Source: WFZT01 sp964571845 (GTDB taxonomy: Bacteria > Hydrothermota > Hydrothermia > B15-G9 > WFZT01). From it: 53,352 bases of DNA. The notes beneath the pieces are model-generated. The model saw nothing but the letters and a program-made list of their open reading frames with translations, did not search any database and was not told the DNA's origin. Position 1 is the stretch's first letter. Every line of letters starts with the position of its first letter. The stretch covers positions 1 to 53,352 of the forward strand of contig CAZNDM010000102.1 in the NCBI GenBank assembly GCA_964571845.1, read 5' to 3'. Both the position numbers and the translations under genes were made by a program. Shown piece by piece: positions 33,559-42,500 of this stretch.

Positions 33559-35553
33559 ATGGGAATCGAAGGTTTTGATGAAATCCTCGAAATCTTCAAA
33601 AACGAGGTCCGTGAAAGGGTCAAAAATGTAGAAGACGGATTAATCGCTCTTCAAAGTGACCCATCCAATCAGGATATCGTTGAAAACCTCCTCAGGGAGG
33701 CACACACCATAAAAGGCGCAGCAAGAATGGTGGGCTACTCCCGTATGGGTGAAGTAGCCCATAAACTCGAAACACTCCTAAGAAAATTCAAAGAGGGCGA
33801 GGTTGACCCACAGAAGGCTGTAAAAGCAGCCTTCAAAGCCGTTGACTACATTAAAAATGCAGTGGAAAAAGGCGAAAGTGACGAACAGGACATTATAAAA
33901 ATCCTCGAAAATCCCGACTCAATAGAAGAGGCAGAGGTTTCCGTTGAAATAACCAAACAGTTTGAACTCGAGGATGTCTGGAAATTTATTCCCGTTGAGT
34001 ACAAAGAGATCGAAGAATTGTCCGAAAAACTCGAAGACCTTTACATGAGAGCTATCAGCCTTTCCGCATACAAAAATGCTGTAAAGGGGGAAAAGGACCT
34101 CAAAAGACTTCTGCAGGTTTTTGACCGAATGATGGGTGAGATTGAGATTTTGCGGAAAAACCTCCATCAGCTCACACTCGACATATCAGACCTCAGACTT
34201 GTTCCCATTTCTCGTGTGTTCGACTCCATCACCCGCCCCATATACGAAATGGCAACTTCTATGGGGAAAAAGGTTAAAGTAAACCTTAAGGCAACAGATA
34301 TAAGAATTGATAAAAGGATTATTGACGCCCTCATGGATGCCTTTATACACCTTATCCGAAACGCCCTTGATCATGGGATTGAACCACCGGAGGAGAGGGT
34401 AAAGAAGGGGAAACCTGAATACGGCACGCTCTACCTTTCCGCCTTTGAAAGGCAGGGTAAGGTTGTCCTGCAAATAGAGGACGACGGAAGAGGAATTGAT
34501 CCTGAAGAGGTTGCACGTAAAGCAGTTGAGAAGGGCGTAATTCCGGAAAATGCAGTTTCCAGAATGACCAAACAGGAGAAAACTGAGCTCATCTTTATCC
34601 ACGGCTTTTCAACCAGGGACAAAGTTGATCAGATATCGGGAAGGGGCGTGGGCATGGATGTCGTAAAAGAACGAGTGGAAGAGCTGGGTGGCGAGGTTCT
34701 CGTTGAATCAACCCCGGGCTATGGAACGCGTATTGAACTTATTTTACCACTGACAATTGCAACTGTTAACTTGATTTTCTTCAAAATTGGTCCCCATACC
34801 TTCGCTTACCCTGCTGATCATGTCGAAAATGTCCTCAGAATCGAAAAAAACAGGCTCGTTGGATTGAGCAACGGAAGATTTTTCTATGACCTTGGAGAGG
34901 AACGAATCCCTGTCGTGGACCTGGTAACAGGAACAGAAGAAACTGAATACCTTATTATCGTCAGAGGAACGAGGGTGGGTTACAGGGTGAACGAAGTGCT
35001 CGGTGAAGAATCAGTCGTCATCAAAAAACTCTCAGGTCCATTGAAGAATGTTGACAAACTAAAGGGCTACATTTCCCTTTCATCTGAAACCATTGCATTT
35101 CTCGTGGATCTCAAGGAGATGTCACCAGTAAAGGAATATATAGAGAGGGAGGAGACCAGAGAGGCTGTGGTAAAGAAGGCCCGCAAGAAGATTCTGGTTA
35201 TAGACGATTCAAGAGCAACGAGGGAGGTTGTCTCCGGTCTTCTTAAAGGAGCTGGCTATGATGTGGTAACAGCAGAGGACGGCTTGCAAGCCCTCAGAAT
35301 ACTCTCGCGCGAAAGTTTTGACCTTGTCGTGACCGATATAAACATGCCAGGAATGGATGGTTACGAACTCACAAAGACGATAAGAGAAACTCCCCGTTTA
35401 AAGTCTCTCCCGGTTATAATGTTAACCACCCTTGGAAGTGAGGAGGAAAGAAAGAGAGGAGAAGAGGTTGGTGCTGACGAATATCTCGTTAAAGGGTCAT
35501 TTGACCCCAATAGATTTCTTGAAATTGTTAGAAAATATACGGAGGAAAAGTGA
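33559..35553 (+). CDS. cheA: CheA-type histidine kinase with C-terminal receiver (CheA-REC hybrid)
   Basis: 664 residues. The P1 Hpt domain has phospho-acceptor His49 in REAHTIKGAARMVG. No clear P2 domain is seen. P3 dimerisation (about 150-220) is followed by the P4 ATPase with N box LIRNALDHGIEPPEER, G1 DDGRGIDPEE and G2 GRGVGMDVV. The P5 CheW-like domain (about 410-520) comes next, and finally a receiver domain (about 548-664) with IDDS, phospho-acceptor Asp593 in VVTDINMPGMDG and the conserved Lys in EYLVKGS. The fused receiver is typical of Wsp-type kinases (WspE) and can act as phosphate sink or relay to CheB and the REC-GGDEF protein encoded downstream. Confidence 0.93.
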   Translation: MGIEGFDEILEIFKNEVRERVKNVEDGLIALQSDPSNQDIVENLLREAHTIKGAARMVGYSRMGEVAHKLETLLRKFKEGEVDPQKAVKAAFKAVDYIKNAVEKGESDEQDIIKILENPDSIEEAEVSVEITKQFELEDVWKFIPVEYKEIEELSEKLEDLYMRAISLSAYKNAVKGEKDLKRLLQVFDRMMGEIEILRKNLHQLTLDISDLRLVPISRVFDSITRPIYEMATSMGKKVKVNLKATDIRIDKRIIDALMDAFIHLIRNALDHGIEPPEERVKKGKPEYGTLYLSAFERQGKVVLQIEDDGRGIDPEEVARKAVEKGVIPENAVSRMTKQEKTELIFIHGFSTRDKVDQISGRGVGMDVVKERVEELGGEVLVESTPGYGTRIELILPLTIATVNLIFFKIGPHTFAYPADHVENVLRIEKNRLVGLSNGRFFYDLGEERIPVVDLVTGTEETEYLIIVRGTRVGYRVNEVLGEESVVIKKLSGPLKNVDKLKGYISLSSETIAFLVDLKEMSPVKEYIEREETREAVVKKARKKILVIDDSRATREVVSGLLKGAGYDVVTAEDGLQALRILSRESFDLVVTDINMPGMDGYELTKTIRETPRLKSLPVIMLTTLGSEEERKRGEEVGADEYLVKGSFDPNRFLEIVRKYTEEK

Positions 35554-36602
35554 TGAAAAAAATCAGGGTTCTTATAGTCGAGGATTCTCCCACTCAGAGA
35601 ATCCTCGTTAAAAAACTGCTCCAGAGCGATCCGGAGATAGAGATTGTCGGAGAAGCAGCTGACGGAGAAACAGCAGTAAAGATGGCGGAAGAATTGAAAC
35701 CAGATGTTATTCTCCTTGATCTGCAGCTTCCCGGAATTGATGGACTCGAAGTCATAAAGCGGGTGATGGCATCCAATCCCACACCTATTCTCGTACTCTC
35801 TTCGGTTGTAAACAAAACCGAGAAATACAGCTCGATGGAGGCTCTGCGGAGGGGAGCTGTGGATGTGATGGAAAAACCCTCCATTGAAAAAGGACAGAGC
35901 TGGATGCAGATCGCAAGTGAGATCATAAAACATGTGAAGGAAGTTTCCAAAGTCCTCGTCGTTCCTCATGTAGATTTTAAAGGCCTTGAGACGATACCCA
36001 TAAAGAAACCAAAGGAGCTACCCGATCATGAGTACGAAGTGGTTGCAATCGGTGCATCCACAGGAGGTCCAAAACTCATAAACCAGATCCTGTCCGCCCT
36101 TCCTGAGGACTACCCGATTCCTGTACTTATAGTCCAGCACATTGCACCGGGATTTGACGAAGGATTTGCCGAATGGCTTGACAAAACCGTTCCCATGAAA
36201 GTCAAACTTGCCGAAAATGGTGAGCAGATAAAGCCTTCGACTGCCTATGTGGCACCTGTAGGCTTTCACATGAAGGTATCACCCAACCGGGAGATAATTC
36301 TTGATGATGGGACTCCTGTTAACAATCAAAAACCTTCAGCCGATGTTCTCTTCGAATCAGTGGCTGAGGTCTATATGAATCGTGGGATAGGAATAATCCT
36401 GTCTGGTATGGGACGCGATGGAGCTGAGGGACTGAAGAAGATGAAGGAAAACGGGGCAAGAGTTTTTGCCCTGCGAGCAGAGGAATGCGTTGTCTTTGGT
36501 ATGCCAAGTGCCGCACTCGAAGTCGGCGCAGTTGAAAAGACCTCATCCCTGAAAGAGATCATCGAATTTCTTGTAGAAGCCGGGAGAATTCTTAAAAGAT
36601 GA
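35553..36602 (+). CDS. cheB: Protein-glutamate methylesterase CheB
   Basis: 349 residues from ATG 35553, which sits 7 bases after GGAGG; a GTG directly before it is possible. The N-terminal receiver has phospho-acceptor Asp56 in VILLDLQLPGIDG. The C-terminal methylesterase has the catalytic Ser in IGASTGGPK, His in VQHIAPGFDEGFAEWL and Asp in GMGRDGAEGLK. It removes methyl groups from receptors and, once phosphorylated by CheA, resets the array; in Wsp it corresponds to WspF. Its start shares bases with the cheA stop and its end overlaps cheR by 4 bases. Confidence 0.95.
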   Translation: MKKIRVLIVEDSPTQRILVKKLLQSDPEIEIVGEAADGETAVKMAEELKPDVILLDLQLPGIDGLEVIKRVMASNPTPILVLSSVVNKTEKYSSMEALRRGAVDVMEKPSIEKGQSWMQIASEIIKHVKEVSKVLVVPHVDFKGLETIPIKKPKELPDHEYEVVAIGASTGGPKLINQILSALPEDYPIPVLIVQHIAPGFDEGFAEWLDKTVPMKVKLAENGEQIKPSTAYVAPVGFHMKVSPNREIILDDGTPVNNQKPSADVLFESVAEVYMNRGIGIILSGMGRDGAEGLKKMKENGARVFALRAEECVVFGMPSAALEVGAVEKTSSLKEIIEFLVEAGRILKR

Positions 36603-37738
36603 TACAACACCTTATCGCTGAAATAGAGAAGAGATACGGCGTCCTCTTTGACGAAGAAAAACTCCGTATAGAACTCGAAATGCGGGACCTTACAGCCGAT
36701 AAGGTACTTTCTGATTCAAGAGTATTTGAAGATTTCGTGGAAGACATTCTGATAAAAGAGACATACTTTTTCAGGGAGAAGGGACATTTTGAAATCTTGC
36801 GGGACAAAATTTTCAATGAAATAGTTGAGAAAAGGGGAAAGATCAGGATCTGGAGCGTTGGATGCGCGACAGGGGAAGAGCCGTACTCTATAAGCATTTT
36901 CCTGAAAAGGAAATGTGCAGACAACTGCGAAATACTCGGATCTGACGCGAGTAAAAAGGCTATTGAAAAAGCCAGAAAGGCAATTTATTCAAGGTCCTCT
37001 CTGAGAGCACTTTCGGATCAGGAGATAAATCTCTATTTTGAGAAAATCGATGGGTCACTCTACAGACTGAGAAAGATCTACAGGAATGTTACTTTTTTCA
37101 CCCATAACCTACTTGAACCTCTACCTCTCAAGTGGGGAAAGATGGATGTCATATTCGTCAGAAACACTATCATGTACTTTAGTGAGAGGGCAAAAAAGCT
37201 GGCAATAGGGAACCTTCGGAGCGTGCTGAGAAACGATGGTTACATAATTCTCGGTGTATCCGAATACCTCATTGGCATCGAAAATGGTCTTTACCCGGTC
37301 GAATTCAACGGAGTTACTGTTTTCACAACCAGACCTGCTCCAAAGTTGGGAAATGATCTTATTGAGGCATACCAGAAATCTGATCATAGCGAGCTGTTAC
37401 ACAGGTCAGAGAGCCTGTTGAAATCCAGAAACATCGAAGGCTTTATAATCAGAAGTCTTGGTTATATGAAGGCGGGAAAGTTAAGGCTGGCTATTGAGGC
37501 TCTCGAGCGGGCTAAAGAGCTGGATGACAACATTTATTTTATCCATTACCAGCTTGCCCAGCTCTACGAGGAAATTGGTGACAGGATGAACTTTCACAGG
37601 GAGAGGACAAAAATCAAGGAGTTACTTGAAAGGGGTACATCTCTCAGCGACATAGATAAAAAATTCAGATTGAAGTATTCGGTCCTGAGAAATTTTGTAA
37701 GTGAAGCAAATGAGGGGATGACATGGGTTCTAAGCTGA
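36599..37738 (+). CDS. cheR: Receptor methyltransferase CheR with C-terminal TPR region
   Basis: 379 residues. The N-terminal CheR all-alpha part with ETYFFREKGHFE (TxFFR motif) leads into the SAM-binding fold with WSVGCATGEEPYS and the MDVIFVRNTIMYF segment. After about residue 255 comes a TPR-like helical tail (LRLAIEALERAKELDDNIYFIHYQLAQLYEE shows one clear repeat; given only as landmark around 290-325), as in WspC rather than in plain CheR. The enzyme methylates glutamates of the two receptors encoded upstream. Its end overlaps the REC-GGDEF gene by 16 bases. Confidence 0.93.
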   Translation: MIQHLIAEIEKRYGVLFDEEKLRIELEMRDLTADKVLSDSRVFEDFVEDILIKETYFFREKGHFEILRDKIFNEIVEKRGKIRIWSVGCATGEEPYSISIFLKRKCADNCEILGSDASKKAIEKARKAIYSRSSLRALSDQEINLYFEKIDGSLYRLRKIYRNVTFFTHNLLEPLPLKWGKMDVIFVRNTIMYFSERAKKLAIGNLRSVLRNDGYIILGVSEYLIGIENGLYPVEFNGVTVFTTRPAPKLGNDLIEAYQKSDHSELLHRSESLLKSRNIEGFIIRSLGYMKAGKLRLAIEALERAKELDDNIYFIHYQLAQLYEEIGDRMNFHRERTKIKELLERGTSLSDIDKKFRLKYSVLRNFVSEANEGMTWVLS

Positions 37739-38661
37739 AAAAGCACAAAATCCTCATTGTTGACGACTCAGATGTCCAGAGAGCCGTTTACAGAAAAAGG
37801 GTCCTCTATCCGGATGACAAAAATGAATACATATTTGAAATCCTGGAGGCGAAAAATGGAGAAGAGGCAAAGAGGATCATTCAGCAACAGAACCCGGACC
37901 TTGTCATTCTGGATTTCAACCTTCCTGACACAAAGGGGACAGATATAATCAAATGGATGCAGAGTAACGGGTTCGACGATATCCAGGTCATTCTTGTCTC
38001 AAGTATAGACAGTCAGGAAATTGCAGCTCAGGGGTTAAACCTTGGTGCGGAAGATTTTGTAAAAATCCCTTACGATCCAGAAGAGATGCGCGCCCGTGTA
38101 AAGGCTCATTTAAGATTGAAAAGGATCATTGACCATGTAAGAAAGGCAAGGGACAGGATGTTTAAACTCGCCCAGATTGACGAGCTAACCGGTATCTTCA
38201 ATCGGAGATTCCTATTTGAAAAACTCAACGAACTATTCGAAAAATACAGAAGGGAAAAGAAACCTCTCTCGATCCTTATGCTCGATATTGATAACTTCAA
38301 ACACATAAATGACACATTCGGTCATCAGGTAGGGGACAATGTTTTAAAAACCATTGGGAAAATACTGAGAAATGGGGTTAGAAAATTTGACATAGTTGGA
38401 AGATACGGTGGTGAAGAGTTTTTGATAATTGCTCCGGGAACATCACGGGAGCGAGCCATTCAGCTGGGGAACAGACTGAGAGAAAAAGTAAAATCGCATG
38501 TATTCAAAACGGATAAAGGGGATTTTTCTGTAACAGTAAGCGTGGGAATTGCAGAACTCCTGACAGACAGACCCAACGATATCAATGATTTTGTGAAAAT
38601 TGCTGACATGAGACTTTATCGCGCAAAATCTGCCGGTAAGGACTGTGTAATAGCAGAATGA
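37723..38661 (+). CDS. REC-GGDEF diguanylate cyclase (WspR-like)
   Basis: 312 residues. The receiver (about 8-130) has DD at 14-15, phospho-acceptor Asp64 in VILDFNLPDTKG and Lys114. A linker helix leads to the GGDEF domain (about 150-312) with LTGIFNRR, the metal-binding DIDNFKHIND, and active-site RYGGEEF (227-233). The inhibitory RxxD I-site is present as R220-K-F-D223, so product inhibition by c-di-GMP is expected. With phosphorylation by the CheA encoded upstream, this is the probable output of the operon: c-di-GMP synthesis. The architecture and even the GGEEF variant match WspR. Confidence 0.94.
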   Translation: MGSKLKKHKILIVDDSDVQRAVYRKRVLYPDDKNEYIFEILEAKNGEEAKRIIQQQNPDLVILDFNLPDTKGTDIIKWMQSNGFDDIQVILVSSIDSQEIAAQGLNLGAEDFVKIPYDPEEMRARVKAHLRLKRIIDHVRKARDRMFKLAQIDELTGIFNRRFLFEKLNELFEKYRREKKPLSILMLDIDNFKHINDTFGHQVGDNVLKTIGKILRNGVRKFDIVGRYGGEEFLIIAPGTSRERAIQLGNRLREKVKSHVFKTDKGDFSVTVSVGIAELLTDRPNDINDFVKIADMRLYRAKSAGKDCVIAE

Positions 38662-38673
38662 AAGGAGTTTAAA

Positions 38674-39603
38674 ATGGGTATAATGAGAGCCTTTTTCATC
38701 TATCTTTCACATCAGAGAAACCTTGAAGGGATTTTCATGAAGTTTGGTCCCACGAGAAACCTTGCTATGAGGTTCGTGGCAGGTGAAACCCTTGATGATG
38801 CTATCAATGTCGTAAGGGAGCTCAACAGGAAAAATATCTTAGGGACTCTTGATCACCTCGGAGAGAATGTTACTTCAAGGGAGGAAGCAATTGCAGCTGC
38901 TGACGAATACCTCAGGATTCTCGATGAGATAGAGAAAAACGGCGTTAAAAGTCATGCTTCATTGAAACTCACTCAGATGGGACTCGACATAGACTTTGAC
39001 TTCTGCTACAACAATGTCCGGCGTGTTATCGAGCGCGCAGCCTCTTATAACAACTTCGTCAGAATCGATATGGAAGACTCAAGTTATACGGACAGAACAC
39101 TCGAAATTTTCTACAAATTGCATGAGGAATTTGGAAACCATGTGGGAATCGTGATACAGGCATATCTTTACAGAAGTGAACAGGATATCAAAAATCTAAT
39201 TGAAGTGGGAGCCAATGTGAGACTCTGTAAAGGAGCCTACAAGGAGCCACCTGACATTGCATTCCCAAAGAAAAAAGATGTGGATCGTAACTACATCAAA
39301 TTGATGGAAATGCTCCTCGACGCCCATTCCAGAGGGGTCCACACGGCAATTGCTACCCATGACGAAAAAATAATTAACCATGCCCTTGACTATGTGAAAA
39401 AACATAACATACCGCTTGAAAAGTACGAGTTCCAGATGCTCTACGGCATAAGGCGGGACTTACAGCTTGAAATTGCTCAAAAAGGCTATACAATGAGAGT
39501 TTACATACCTTACGGTACCGAATGGTACCCGTATTTTATGAGAAGACTCGCAGAGAGACCTGCAAATGTCTTTTTCGTCGTGAAAAACATTTTTAGAGGA
39601 TAG
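38674..39603 (+). CDS. Proline dehydrogenase (monofunctional)
   Basis: 309-residue FAD-dependent TIM-barrel enzyme that oxidises proline to pyrroline-5-carboxylate and feeds electrons to the quinone pool. Motifs include RIDMEDSSYTD, VRLCKGAYKEP, AIATHDEKII, YEFQMLYGIRRDLQ and the C-terminal YIPYGTEWYPYFMRRLAERP that closes the active site. Size and layout match the small Thermus-type enzyme; the pyrroline-5-carboxylate dehydrogenase half of PutA is absent and not in the window. It follows the chemosensory genes by 12 bases with an SD (AAAGGAG), so it is probably in the same operon, suggesting either read-through or a link between proline and the sensed signal. Confidence 0.93.
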   Translation: MGIMRAFFIYLSHQRNLEGIFMKFGPTRNLAMRFVAGETLDDAINVVRELNRKNILGTLDHLGENVTSREEAIAAADEYLRILDEIEKNGVKSHASLKLTQMGLDIDFDFCYNNVRRVIERAASYNNFVRIDMEDSSYTDRTLEIFYKLHEEFGNHVGIVIQAYLYRSEQDIKNLIEVGANVRLCKGAYKEPPDIAFPKKKDVDRNYIKLMEMLLDAHSRGVHTAIATHDEKIINHALDYVKKHNIPLEKYEFQMLYGIRRDLQLEIAQKGYTMRVYIPYGTEWYPYFMRRLAERPANVFFVVKNIFRG

Positions 39604-39610
39604 TCTGACT

Positions 39611-40465
39611 ATGAAGAGATTGATACTTGTCTTAATACTCATGCTTTCAGGGTGCGTGGTTGAAGAGTTCCCGGCTGTGGAAAAGTTACCACCTCCCAAA
39701 AACCTGAAAATCAGTTCAGCGAACAACGGACTGGCTGTCAGACTGTCCTGGGAGGCACCTGATTCGGGGATACCTGACGGATATATCATCTACTTCAAAT
39801 CCATTTTTGACAGTGTTTTCAGGCCAATAGATACAACGGCTGCTCTCTATGACATCATAGAACCGGGAGATACTACAGGGTATTACTATGTCAGGGCATA
39901 CATGTTTGACATCGGAGAAAGTGATTCTTCAAATGTGGTCAGTACAGTACCAGTTTTAACTCGAAACATTGAGCTTTACGAATTCGATCTTGAGCAACCG
40001 CCACTCTACAACTCTGGCTTCGGATTCGATACACTCACCGGAGTTGGATATACTTATCCAATGAGAGATTACACATTCTGCCCGAAGATCGATTTTTACC
40101 TGACGAATCTGGATACAGGATGGGCCGGAACTTATTATTTTATGTCTCCTCACAGGGTTTACAGCTTTCCTCACGATTCGTCCCTTATGAATTTCAGGTG
40201 CGACTTTAAACGAACGAAGTTTGACAGACTTCCGTATCCAATGTGGGATTACATCCTGCCTCCACTTGACCAGGGAGGACTTTTCGGTATCCCGATTATG
40301 GTAAATAATTTCGTTGAGGCGCTGTTAATTGAAGTCTGTACGGATCAGGGATATTACGGACTCCTTTTTATCGATCCTACAGCCATAGACACAATCAACG
40401 GGAGGGTTAGATTTGATGCGTATTTTCAGAAGGTCAGAGGTCTTAGACTGATAAGATACCGCTGA
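39611..40465 (+). CDS. Lipoprotein with fibronectin type III domain
   Basis: 284 residues. The N-terminus is a lipoprotein signal (LVLILMLSGC) with Cys at about 15 as the lipidation site. A fibronectin type III domain (about 30-115) follows, with PPPKNLKISS, LSWEAPDSGIPDGYIIYF and GYYYVRAYMFDIGESDSSN. The remaining 165 residues are beta-rich, aromatic and unlike anything I recognise. It begins 7 bases after proline dehydrogenase and its stop overlaps the flippase start. A role at the cell envelope, perhaps with polysaccharide export, is only suggested by position. Confidence 0.75.
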   Translation: MKRLILVLILMLSGCVVEEFPAVEKLPPPKNLKISSANNGLAVRLSWEAPDSGIPDGYIIYFKSIFDSVFRPIDTTAALYDIIEPGDTTGYYYVRAYMFDIGESDSSNVVSTVPVLTRNIELYEFDLEQPPLYNSGFGFDTLTGVGYTYPMRDYTFCPKIDFYLTNLDTGWAGTYYFMSPHRVYSFPHDSSLMNFRCDFKRTKFDRLPYPMWDYILPPLDQGGLFGIPIMVNNFVEALLIEVCTDQGYYGLLFIDPTAIDTINGRVRFDAYFQKVRGLRLIRYR

Positions 40466-41784
40466 TGCTCAAAAGGACCGGCTTTCTCTACACAGCAAGG
40501 CTCGTTGATATGCTCGCCTCCTTTGTACAGGTCAAGCTATTTACCCTCTTTCTCAGCAAATTCGTCGTTGGCCAAATCTTCTTCGTTATAGGTCTCGCCT
40601 CCTTTATCTCTTCATTCTTCTTCGCCGGTTTCCCTTATGTATTCCCGAGATTCGTGCCGAAGTACGGCGAGGAGGAGAATTACACTCTACTGAACCTCTC
40701 ACTCCTCATCTTTTTCCTGGGTCTTGCTATTACCACAACTGTGGGATATCTCGTTTACAGACAACTGAATTTCTGGATACTCTACACAGGTGTATATGTT
40801 TACGGTGTATTGCCTCTTATAAGTGCATTTTTGATTGGAAGGAGGAAAATCGGTTTCCTCTTTGTCCTGACACTTTTGAGAGCAGCACTCTTCATCGCGC
40901 TCCTTATCTTCTTCAAAAGGACACTCAGTCTCGATATACTTGGCGGTATCTTCCTCTTCTCCGGTCTTACAACCTTCTTCGTATTCTGGTTCGTTGAGGG
41001 GGCAAGAATTATCTACAGCGAGGTCATTGTGATATTCCGCGAAATTCGGGACTACTGGAAATACTCCTTCCTGAACCAGTTCTTCCAGCCTGTGTTTATG
41101 TATCTTTACAGAATCATTACACCTTACATTGCGGGGTATGAGATCCTCGCATCCTTTACAGTTGCAAGAAGAATAGACAATTTTTCAAGGAGGATGTTCC
41201 AGGTCCCTCTGGACATAATTTCTCCAGAAATAAGCGAAAGAGATAGGAGAAGAGACGAGATCGTACCTGTTCTGAAAGAGATGAAAAAATTTTTTGTGGC
41301 GATCTCAGCCATTGTGTTTTTAACTTTTGTTGTAATAGGGAAATACCTGATCCTTCTGATTTCAACCAGAGCGTATCTCGACGCCTATCCAGCCCTGCTC
41401 ATTCTCGGTGTCGGGATAATCATAAGTTCAACCTATTCAATCGACGCAGTGTATCTGAGGTCTATAGGGGACATGCGAAGCTTCTTCGTCCACAATCTCC
41501 TGTGGATGATCGTCTTTCTGCTTACTTTCGTGTTTCTTGGTTTAAAAATCCGTATGATTGGTCTTGCATCTGCGTACCCTTCAGGTCATCTGATTGCAGG
41601 ATTTTATATAAAAAGCAGGGTTGCGGACAGGGATCTTCTGAAGCCAGATAAGCTTTTTGTACCGGTTGTTATCCTGTCACTTCTAACACTCTGGAATCAC
41701 CTGGTCGGCATAATTCTTGCATTTTACACATTCTGGATCCTGTTACACACGGATTTTAAAAAGTTGCTATCGCAAAAGTTATAG
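40465..41784 (+). CDS. Wzx/MATE-like polysaccharide flippase
   Basis: A 439-residue integral membrane protein with about twelve hydrophobic helices and the polysaccharide-transporter layout: an N-terminal FTLFLSKFVVGQIFFVIGLAS-like first helix pair (landmark around 27-47), a central loop RRIDNFSRRMFQVPLDIISP and repeated short aromatic-rich helices. Such proteins flip lipid-linked oligosaccharides across the inner membrane. Unlike typical Wzx it is not embedded in a glycosyltransferase cluster here. It is the last gene of the rightward run that begins with the chemosensory genes. Its 3' end overlaps the convergent comF gene by 29 bases. Confidence 0.78.
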   Translation: MLKRTGFLYTARLVDMLASFVQVKLFTLFLSKFVVGQIFFVIGLASFISSFFFAGFPYVFPRFVPKYGEEENYTLLNLSLLIFFLGLAITTTVGYLVYRQLNFWILYTGVYVYGVLPLISAFLIGRRKIGFLFVLTLLRAALFIALLIFFKRTLSLDILGGIFLFSGLTTFFVFWFVEGARIIYSEVIVIFREIRDYWKYSFLNQFFQPVFMYLYRIITPYIAGYEILASFTVARRIDNFSRRMFQVPLDIISPEISERDRRRDEIVPVLKEMKKFFVAISAIVFLTFVVIGKYLILLISTRAYLDAYPALLILGVGIIISSTYSIDAVYLRSIGDMRSFFVHNLLWMIVFLLTFVFLGLKIRMIGLASAYPSGHLIAGFYIKSRVADRDLLKPDKLFVPVVILSLLTLWNHLVGIILAFYTFWILLHTDFKKLLSQKL

Positions 41785-42451
41785 AATAAACCTTTGCTCC
41801 CTTCACCTTCTTGAAGAGTTTTGCCGCTTCGTTCATCGTCGTACCGGTGGTCATAACATCGTCAACGAGCAGGATCCTTTTCCCTTTAAATGCTGAAGAA
41901 TCGCGCAACCTGAAGGCGCCTTTTATGTTTTCGATTCTCCCGGCTCTCGAAAGATTGGCTTGAGCCTTTGTGTTCCTGATTCTCACGAGATTGTCCTTTA
42001 CCATTTTTATACCCGTTATTCTGGAAATTTCTTCAGCAAGGGCACTGGTCTGGGAGAATCCTCTCTCACGCCTCTTTGTCGGATGAAGTGGCACAGGGAC
42101 AATTACATCGATTTCGGGATACTCCTGCCTGAGAACTTCTACCATTTTCTGAGCCATAAAACTGGCGAGAGAACGAATTTTTCTGTATTTAAAATCCTCA
42201 ACCAGAGTCTGCACTTCTCTCTCGTACACAAAAACGGCTCTGTTAAACTCAAAGGCAAACTTTGTATCCCTGCATCTGGGACACCTTCTGCCTTCAAAAA
42301 CACCACCACATTTGAGACAGAAATTCTGTGTGATCCTGTATTTTTCAAGCCTTTTGTCACAACTCTGGCACACAAGTCCCACCTCTTCTCTACAAATCAC
42401 ACAGAGGGGAGGAGCTATAAGATCAAAAAGAGGCTGAATAATCCTCAGCAT
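41756..42451 (-). CDS. ComF-family phosphoribosyltransferase-like protein
   Basis: 231 residues from the ATG at 42451, which gives the usual ComF N-terminus (LRIIQPLFDLIAPPLCVIC). An N-terminal double zinc knuckle with four CxxC-type pairs (CVIC, CQSC, CLKC, CPRC; about 19-65) precedes a type I phosphoribosyltransferase domain with VIVPVPLHPTKRRERGFSQ and the PRPP loop ILLVDDVMTTGTTMNEA. ComF relatives function in DNA uptake for natural transformation and possibly in DNA repair. No other competence gene is in the window. Confidence 0.9.
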   Translation of the reverse strand: MLRIIQPLFDLIAPPLCVICREEVGLVCQSCDKRLEKYRITQNFCLKCGGVFEGRRCPRCRDTKFAFEFNRAVFVYEREVQTLVEDFKYRKIRSLASFMAQKMVEVLRQEYPEIDVIVPVPLHPTKRRERGFSQTSALAEEISRITGIKMVKDNLVRIRNTKAQANLSRAGRIENIKGAFRLRDSSAFKGKRILLVDDVMTTGTTMNEAAKLFKKVKGAKVYSITFAIATF

Positions 42452-42500
42452 AAGTGTGATTTTCCCCCATGTGCAGAGGGGAATCAAGATCTACATACCA

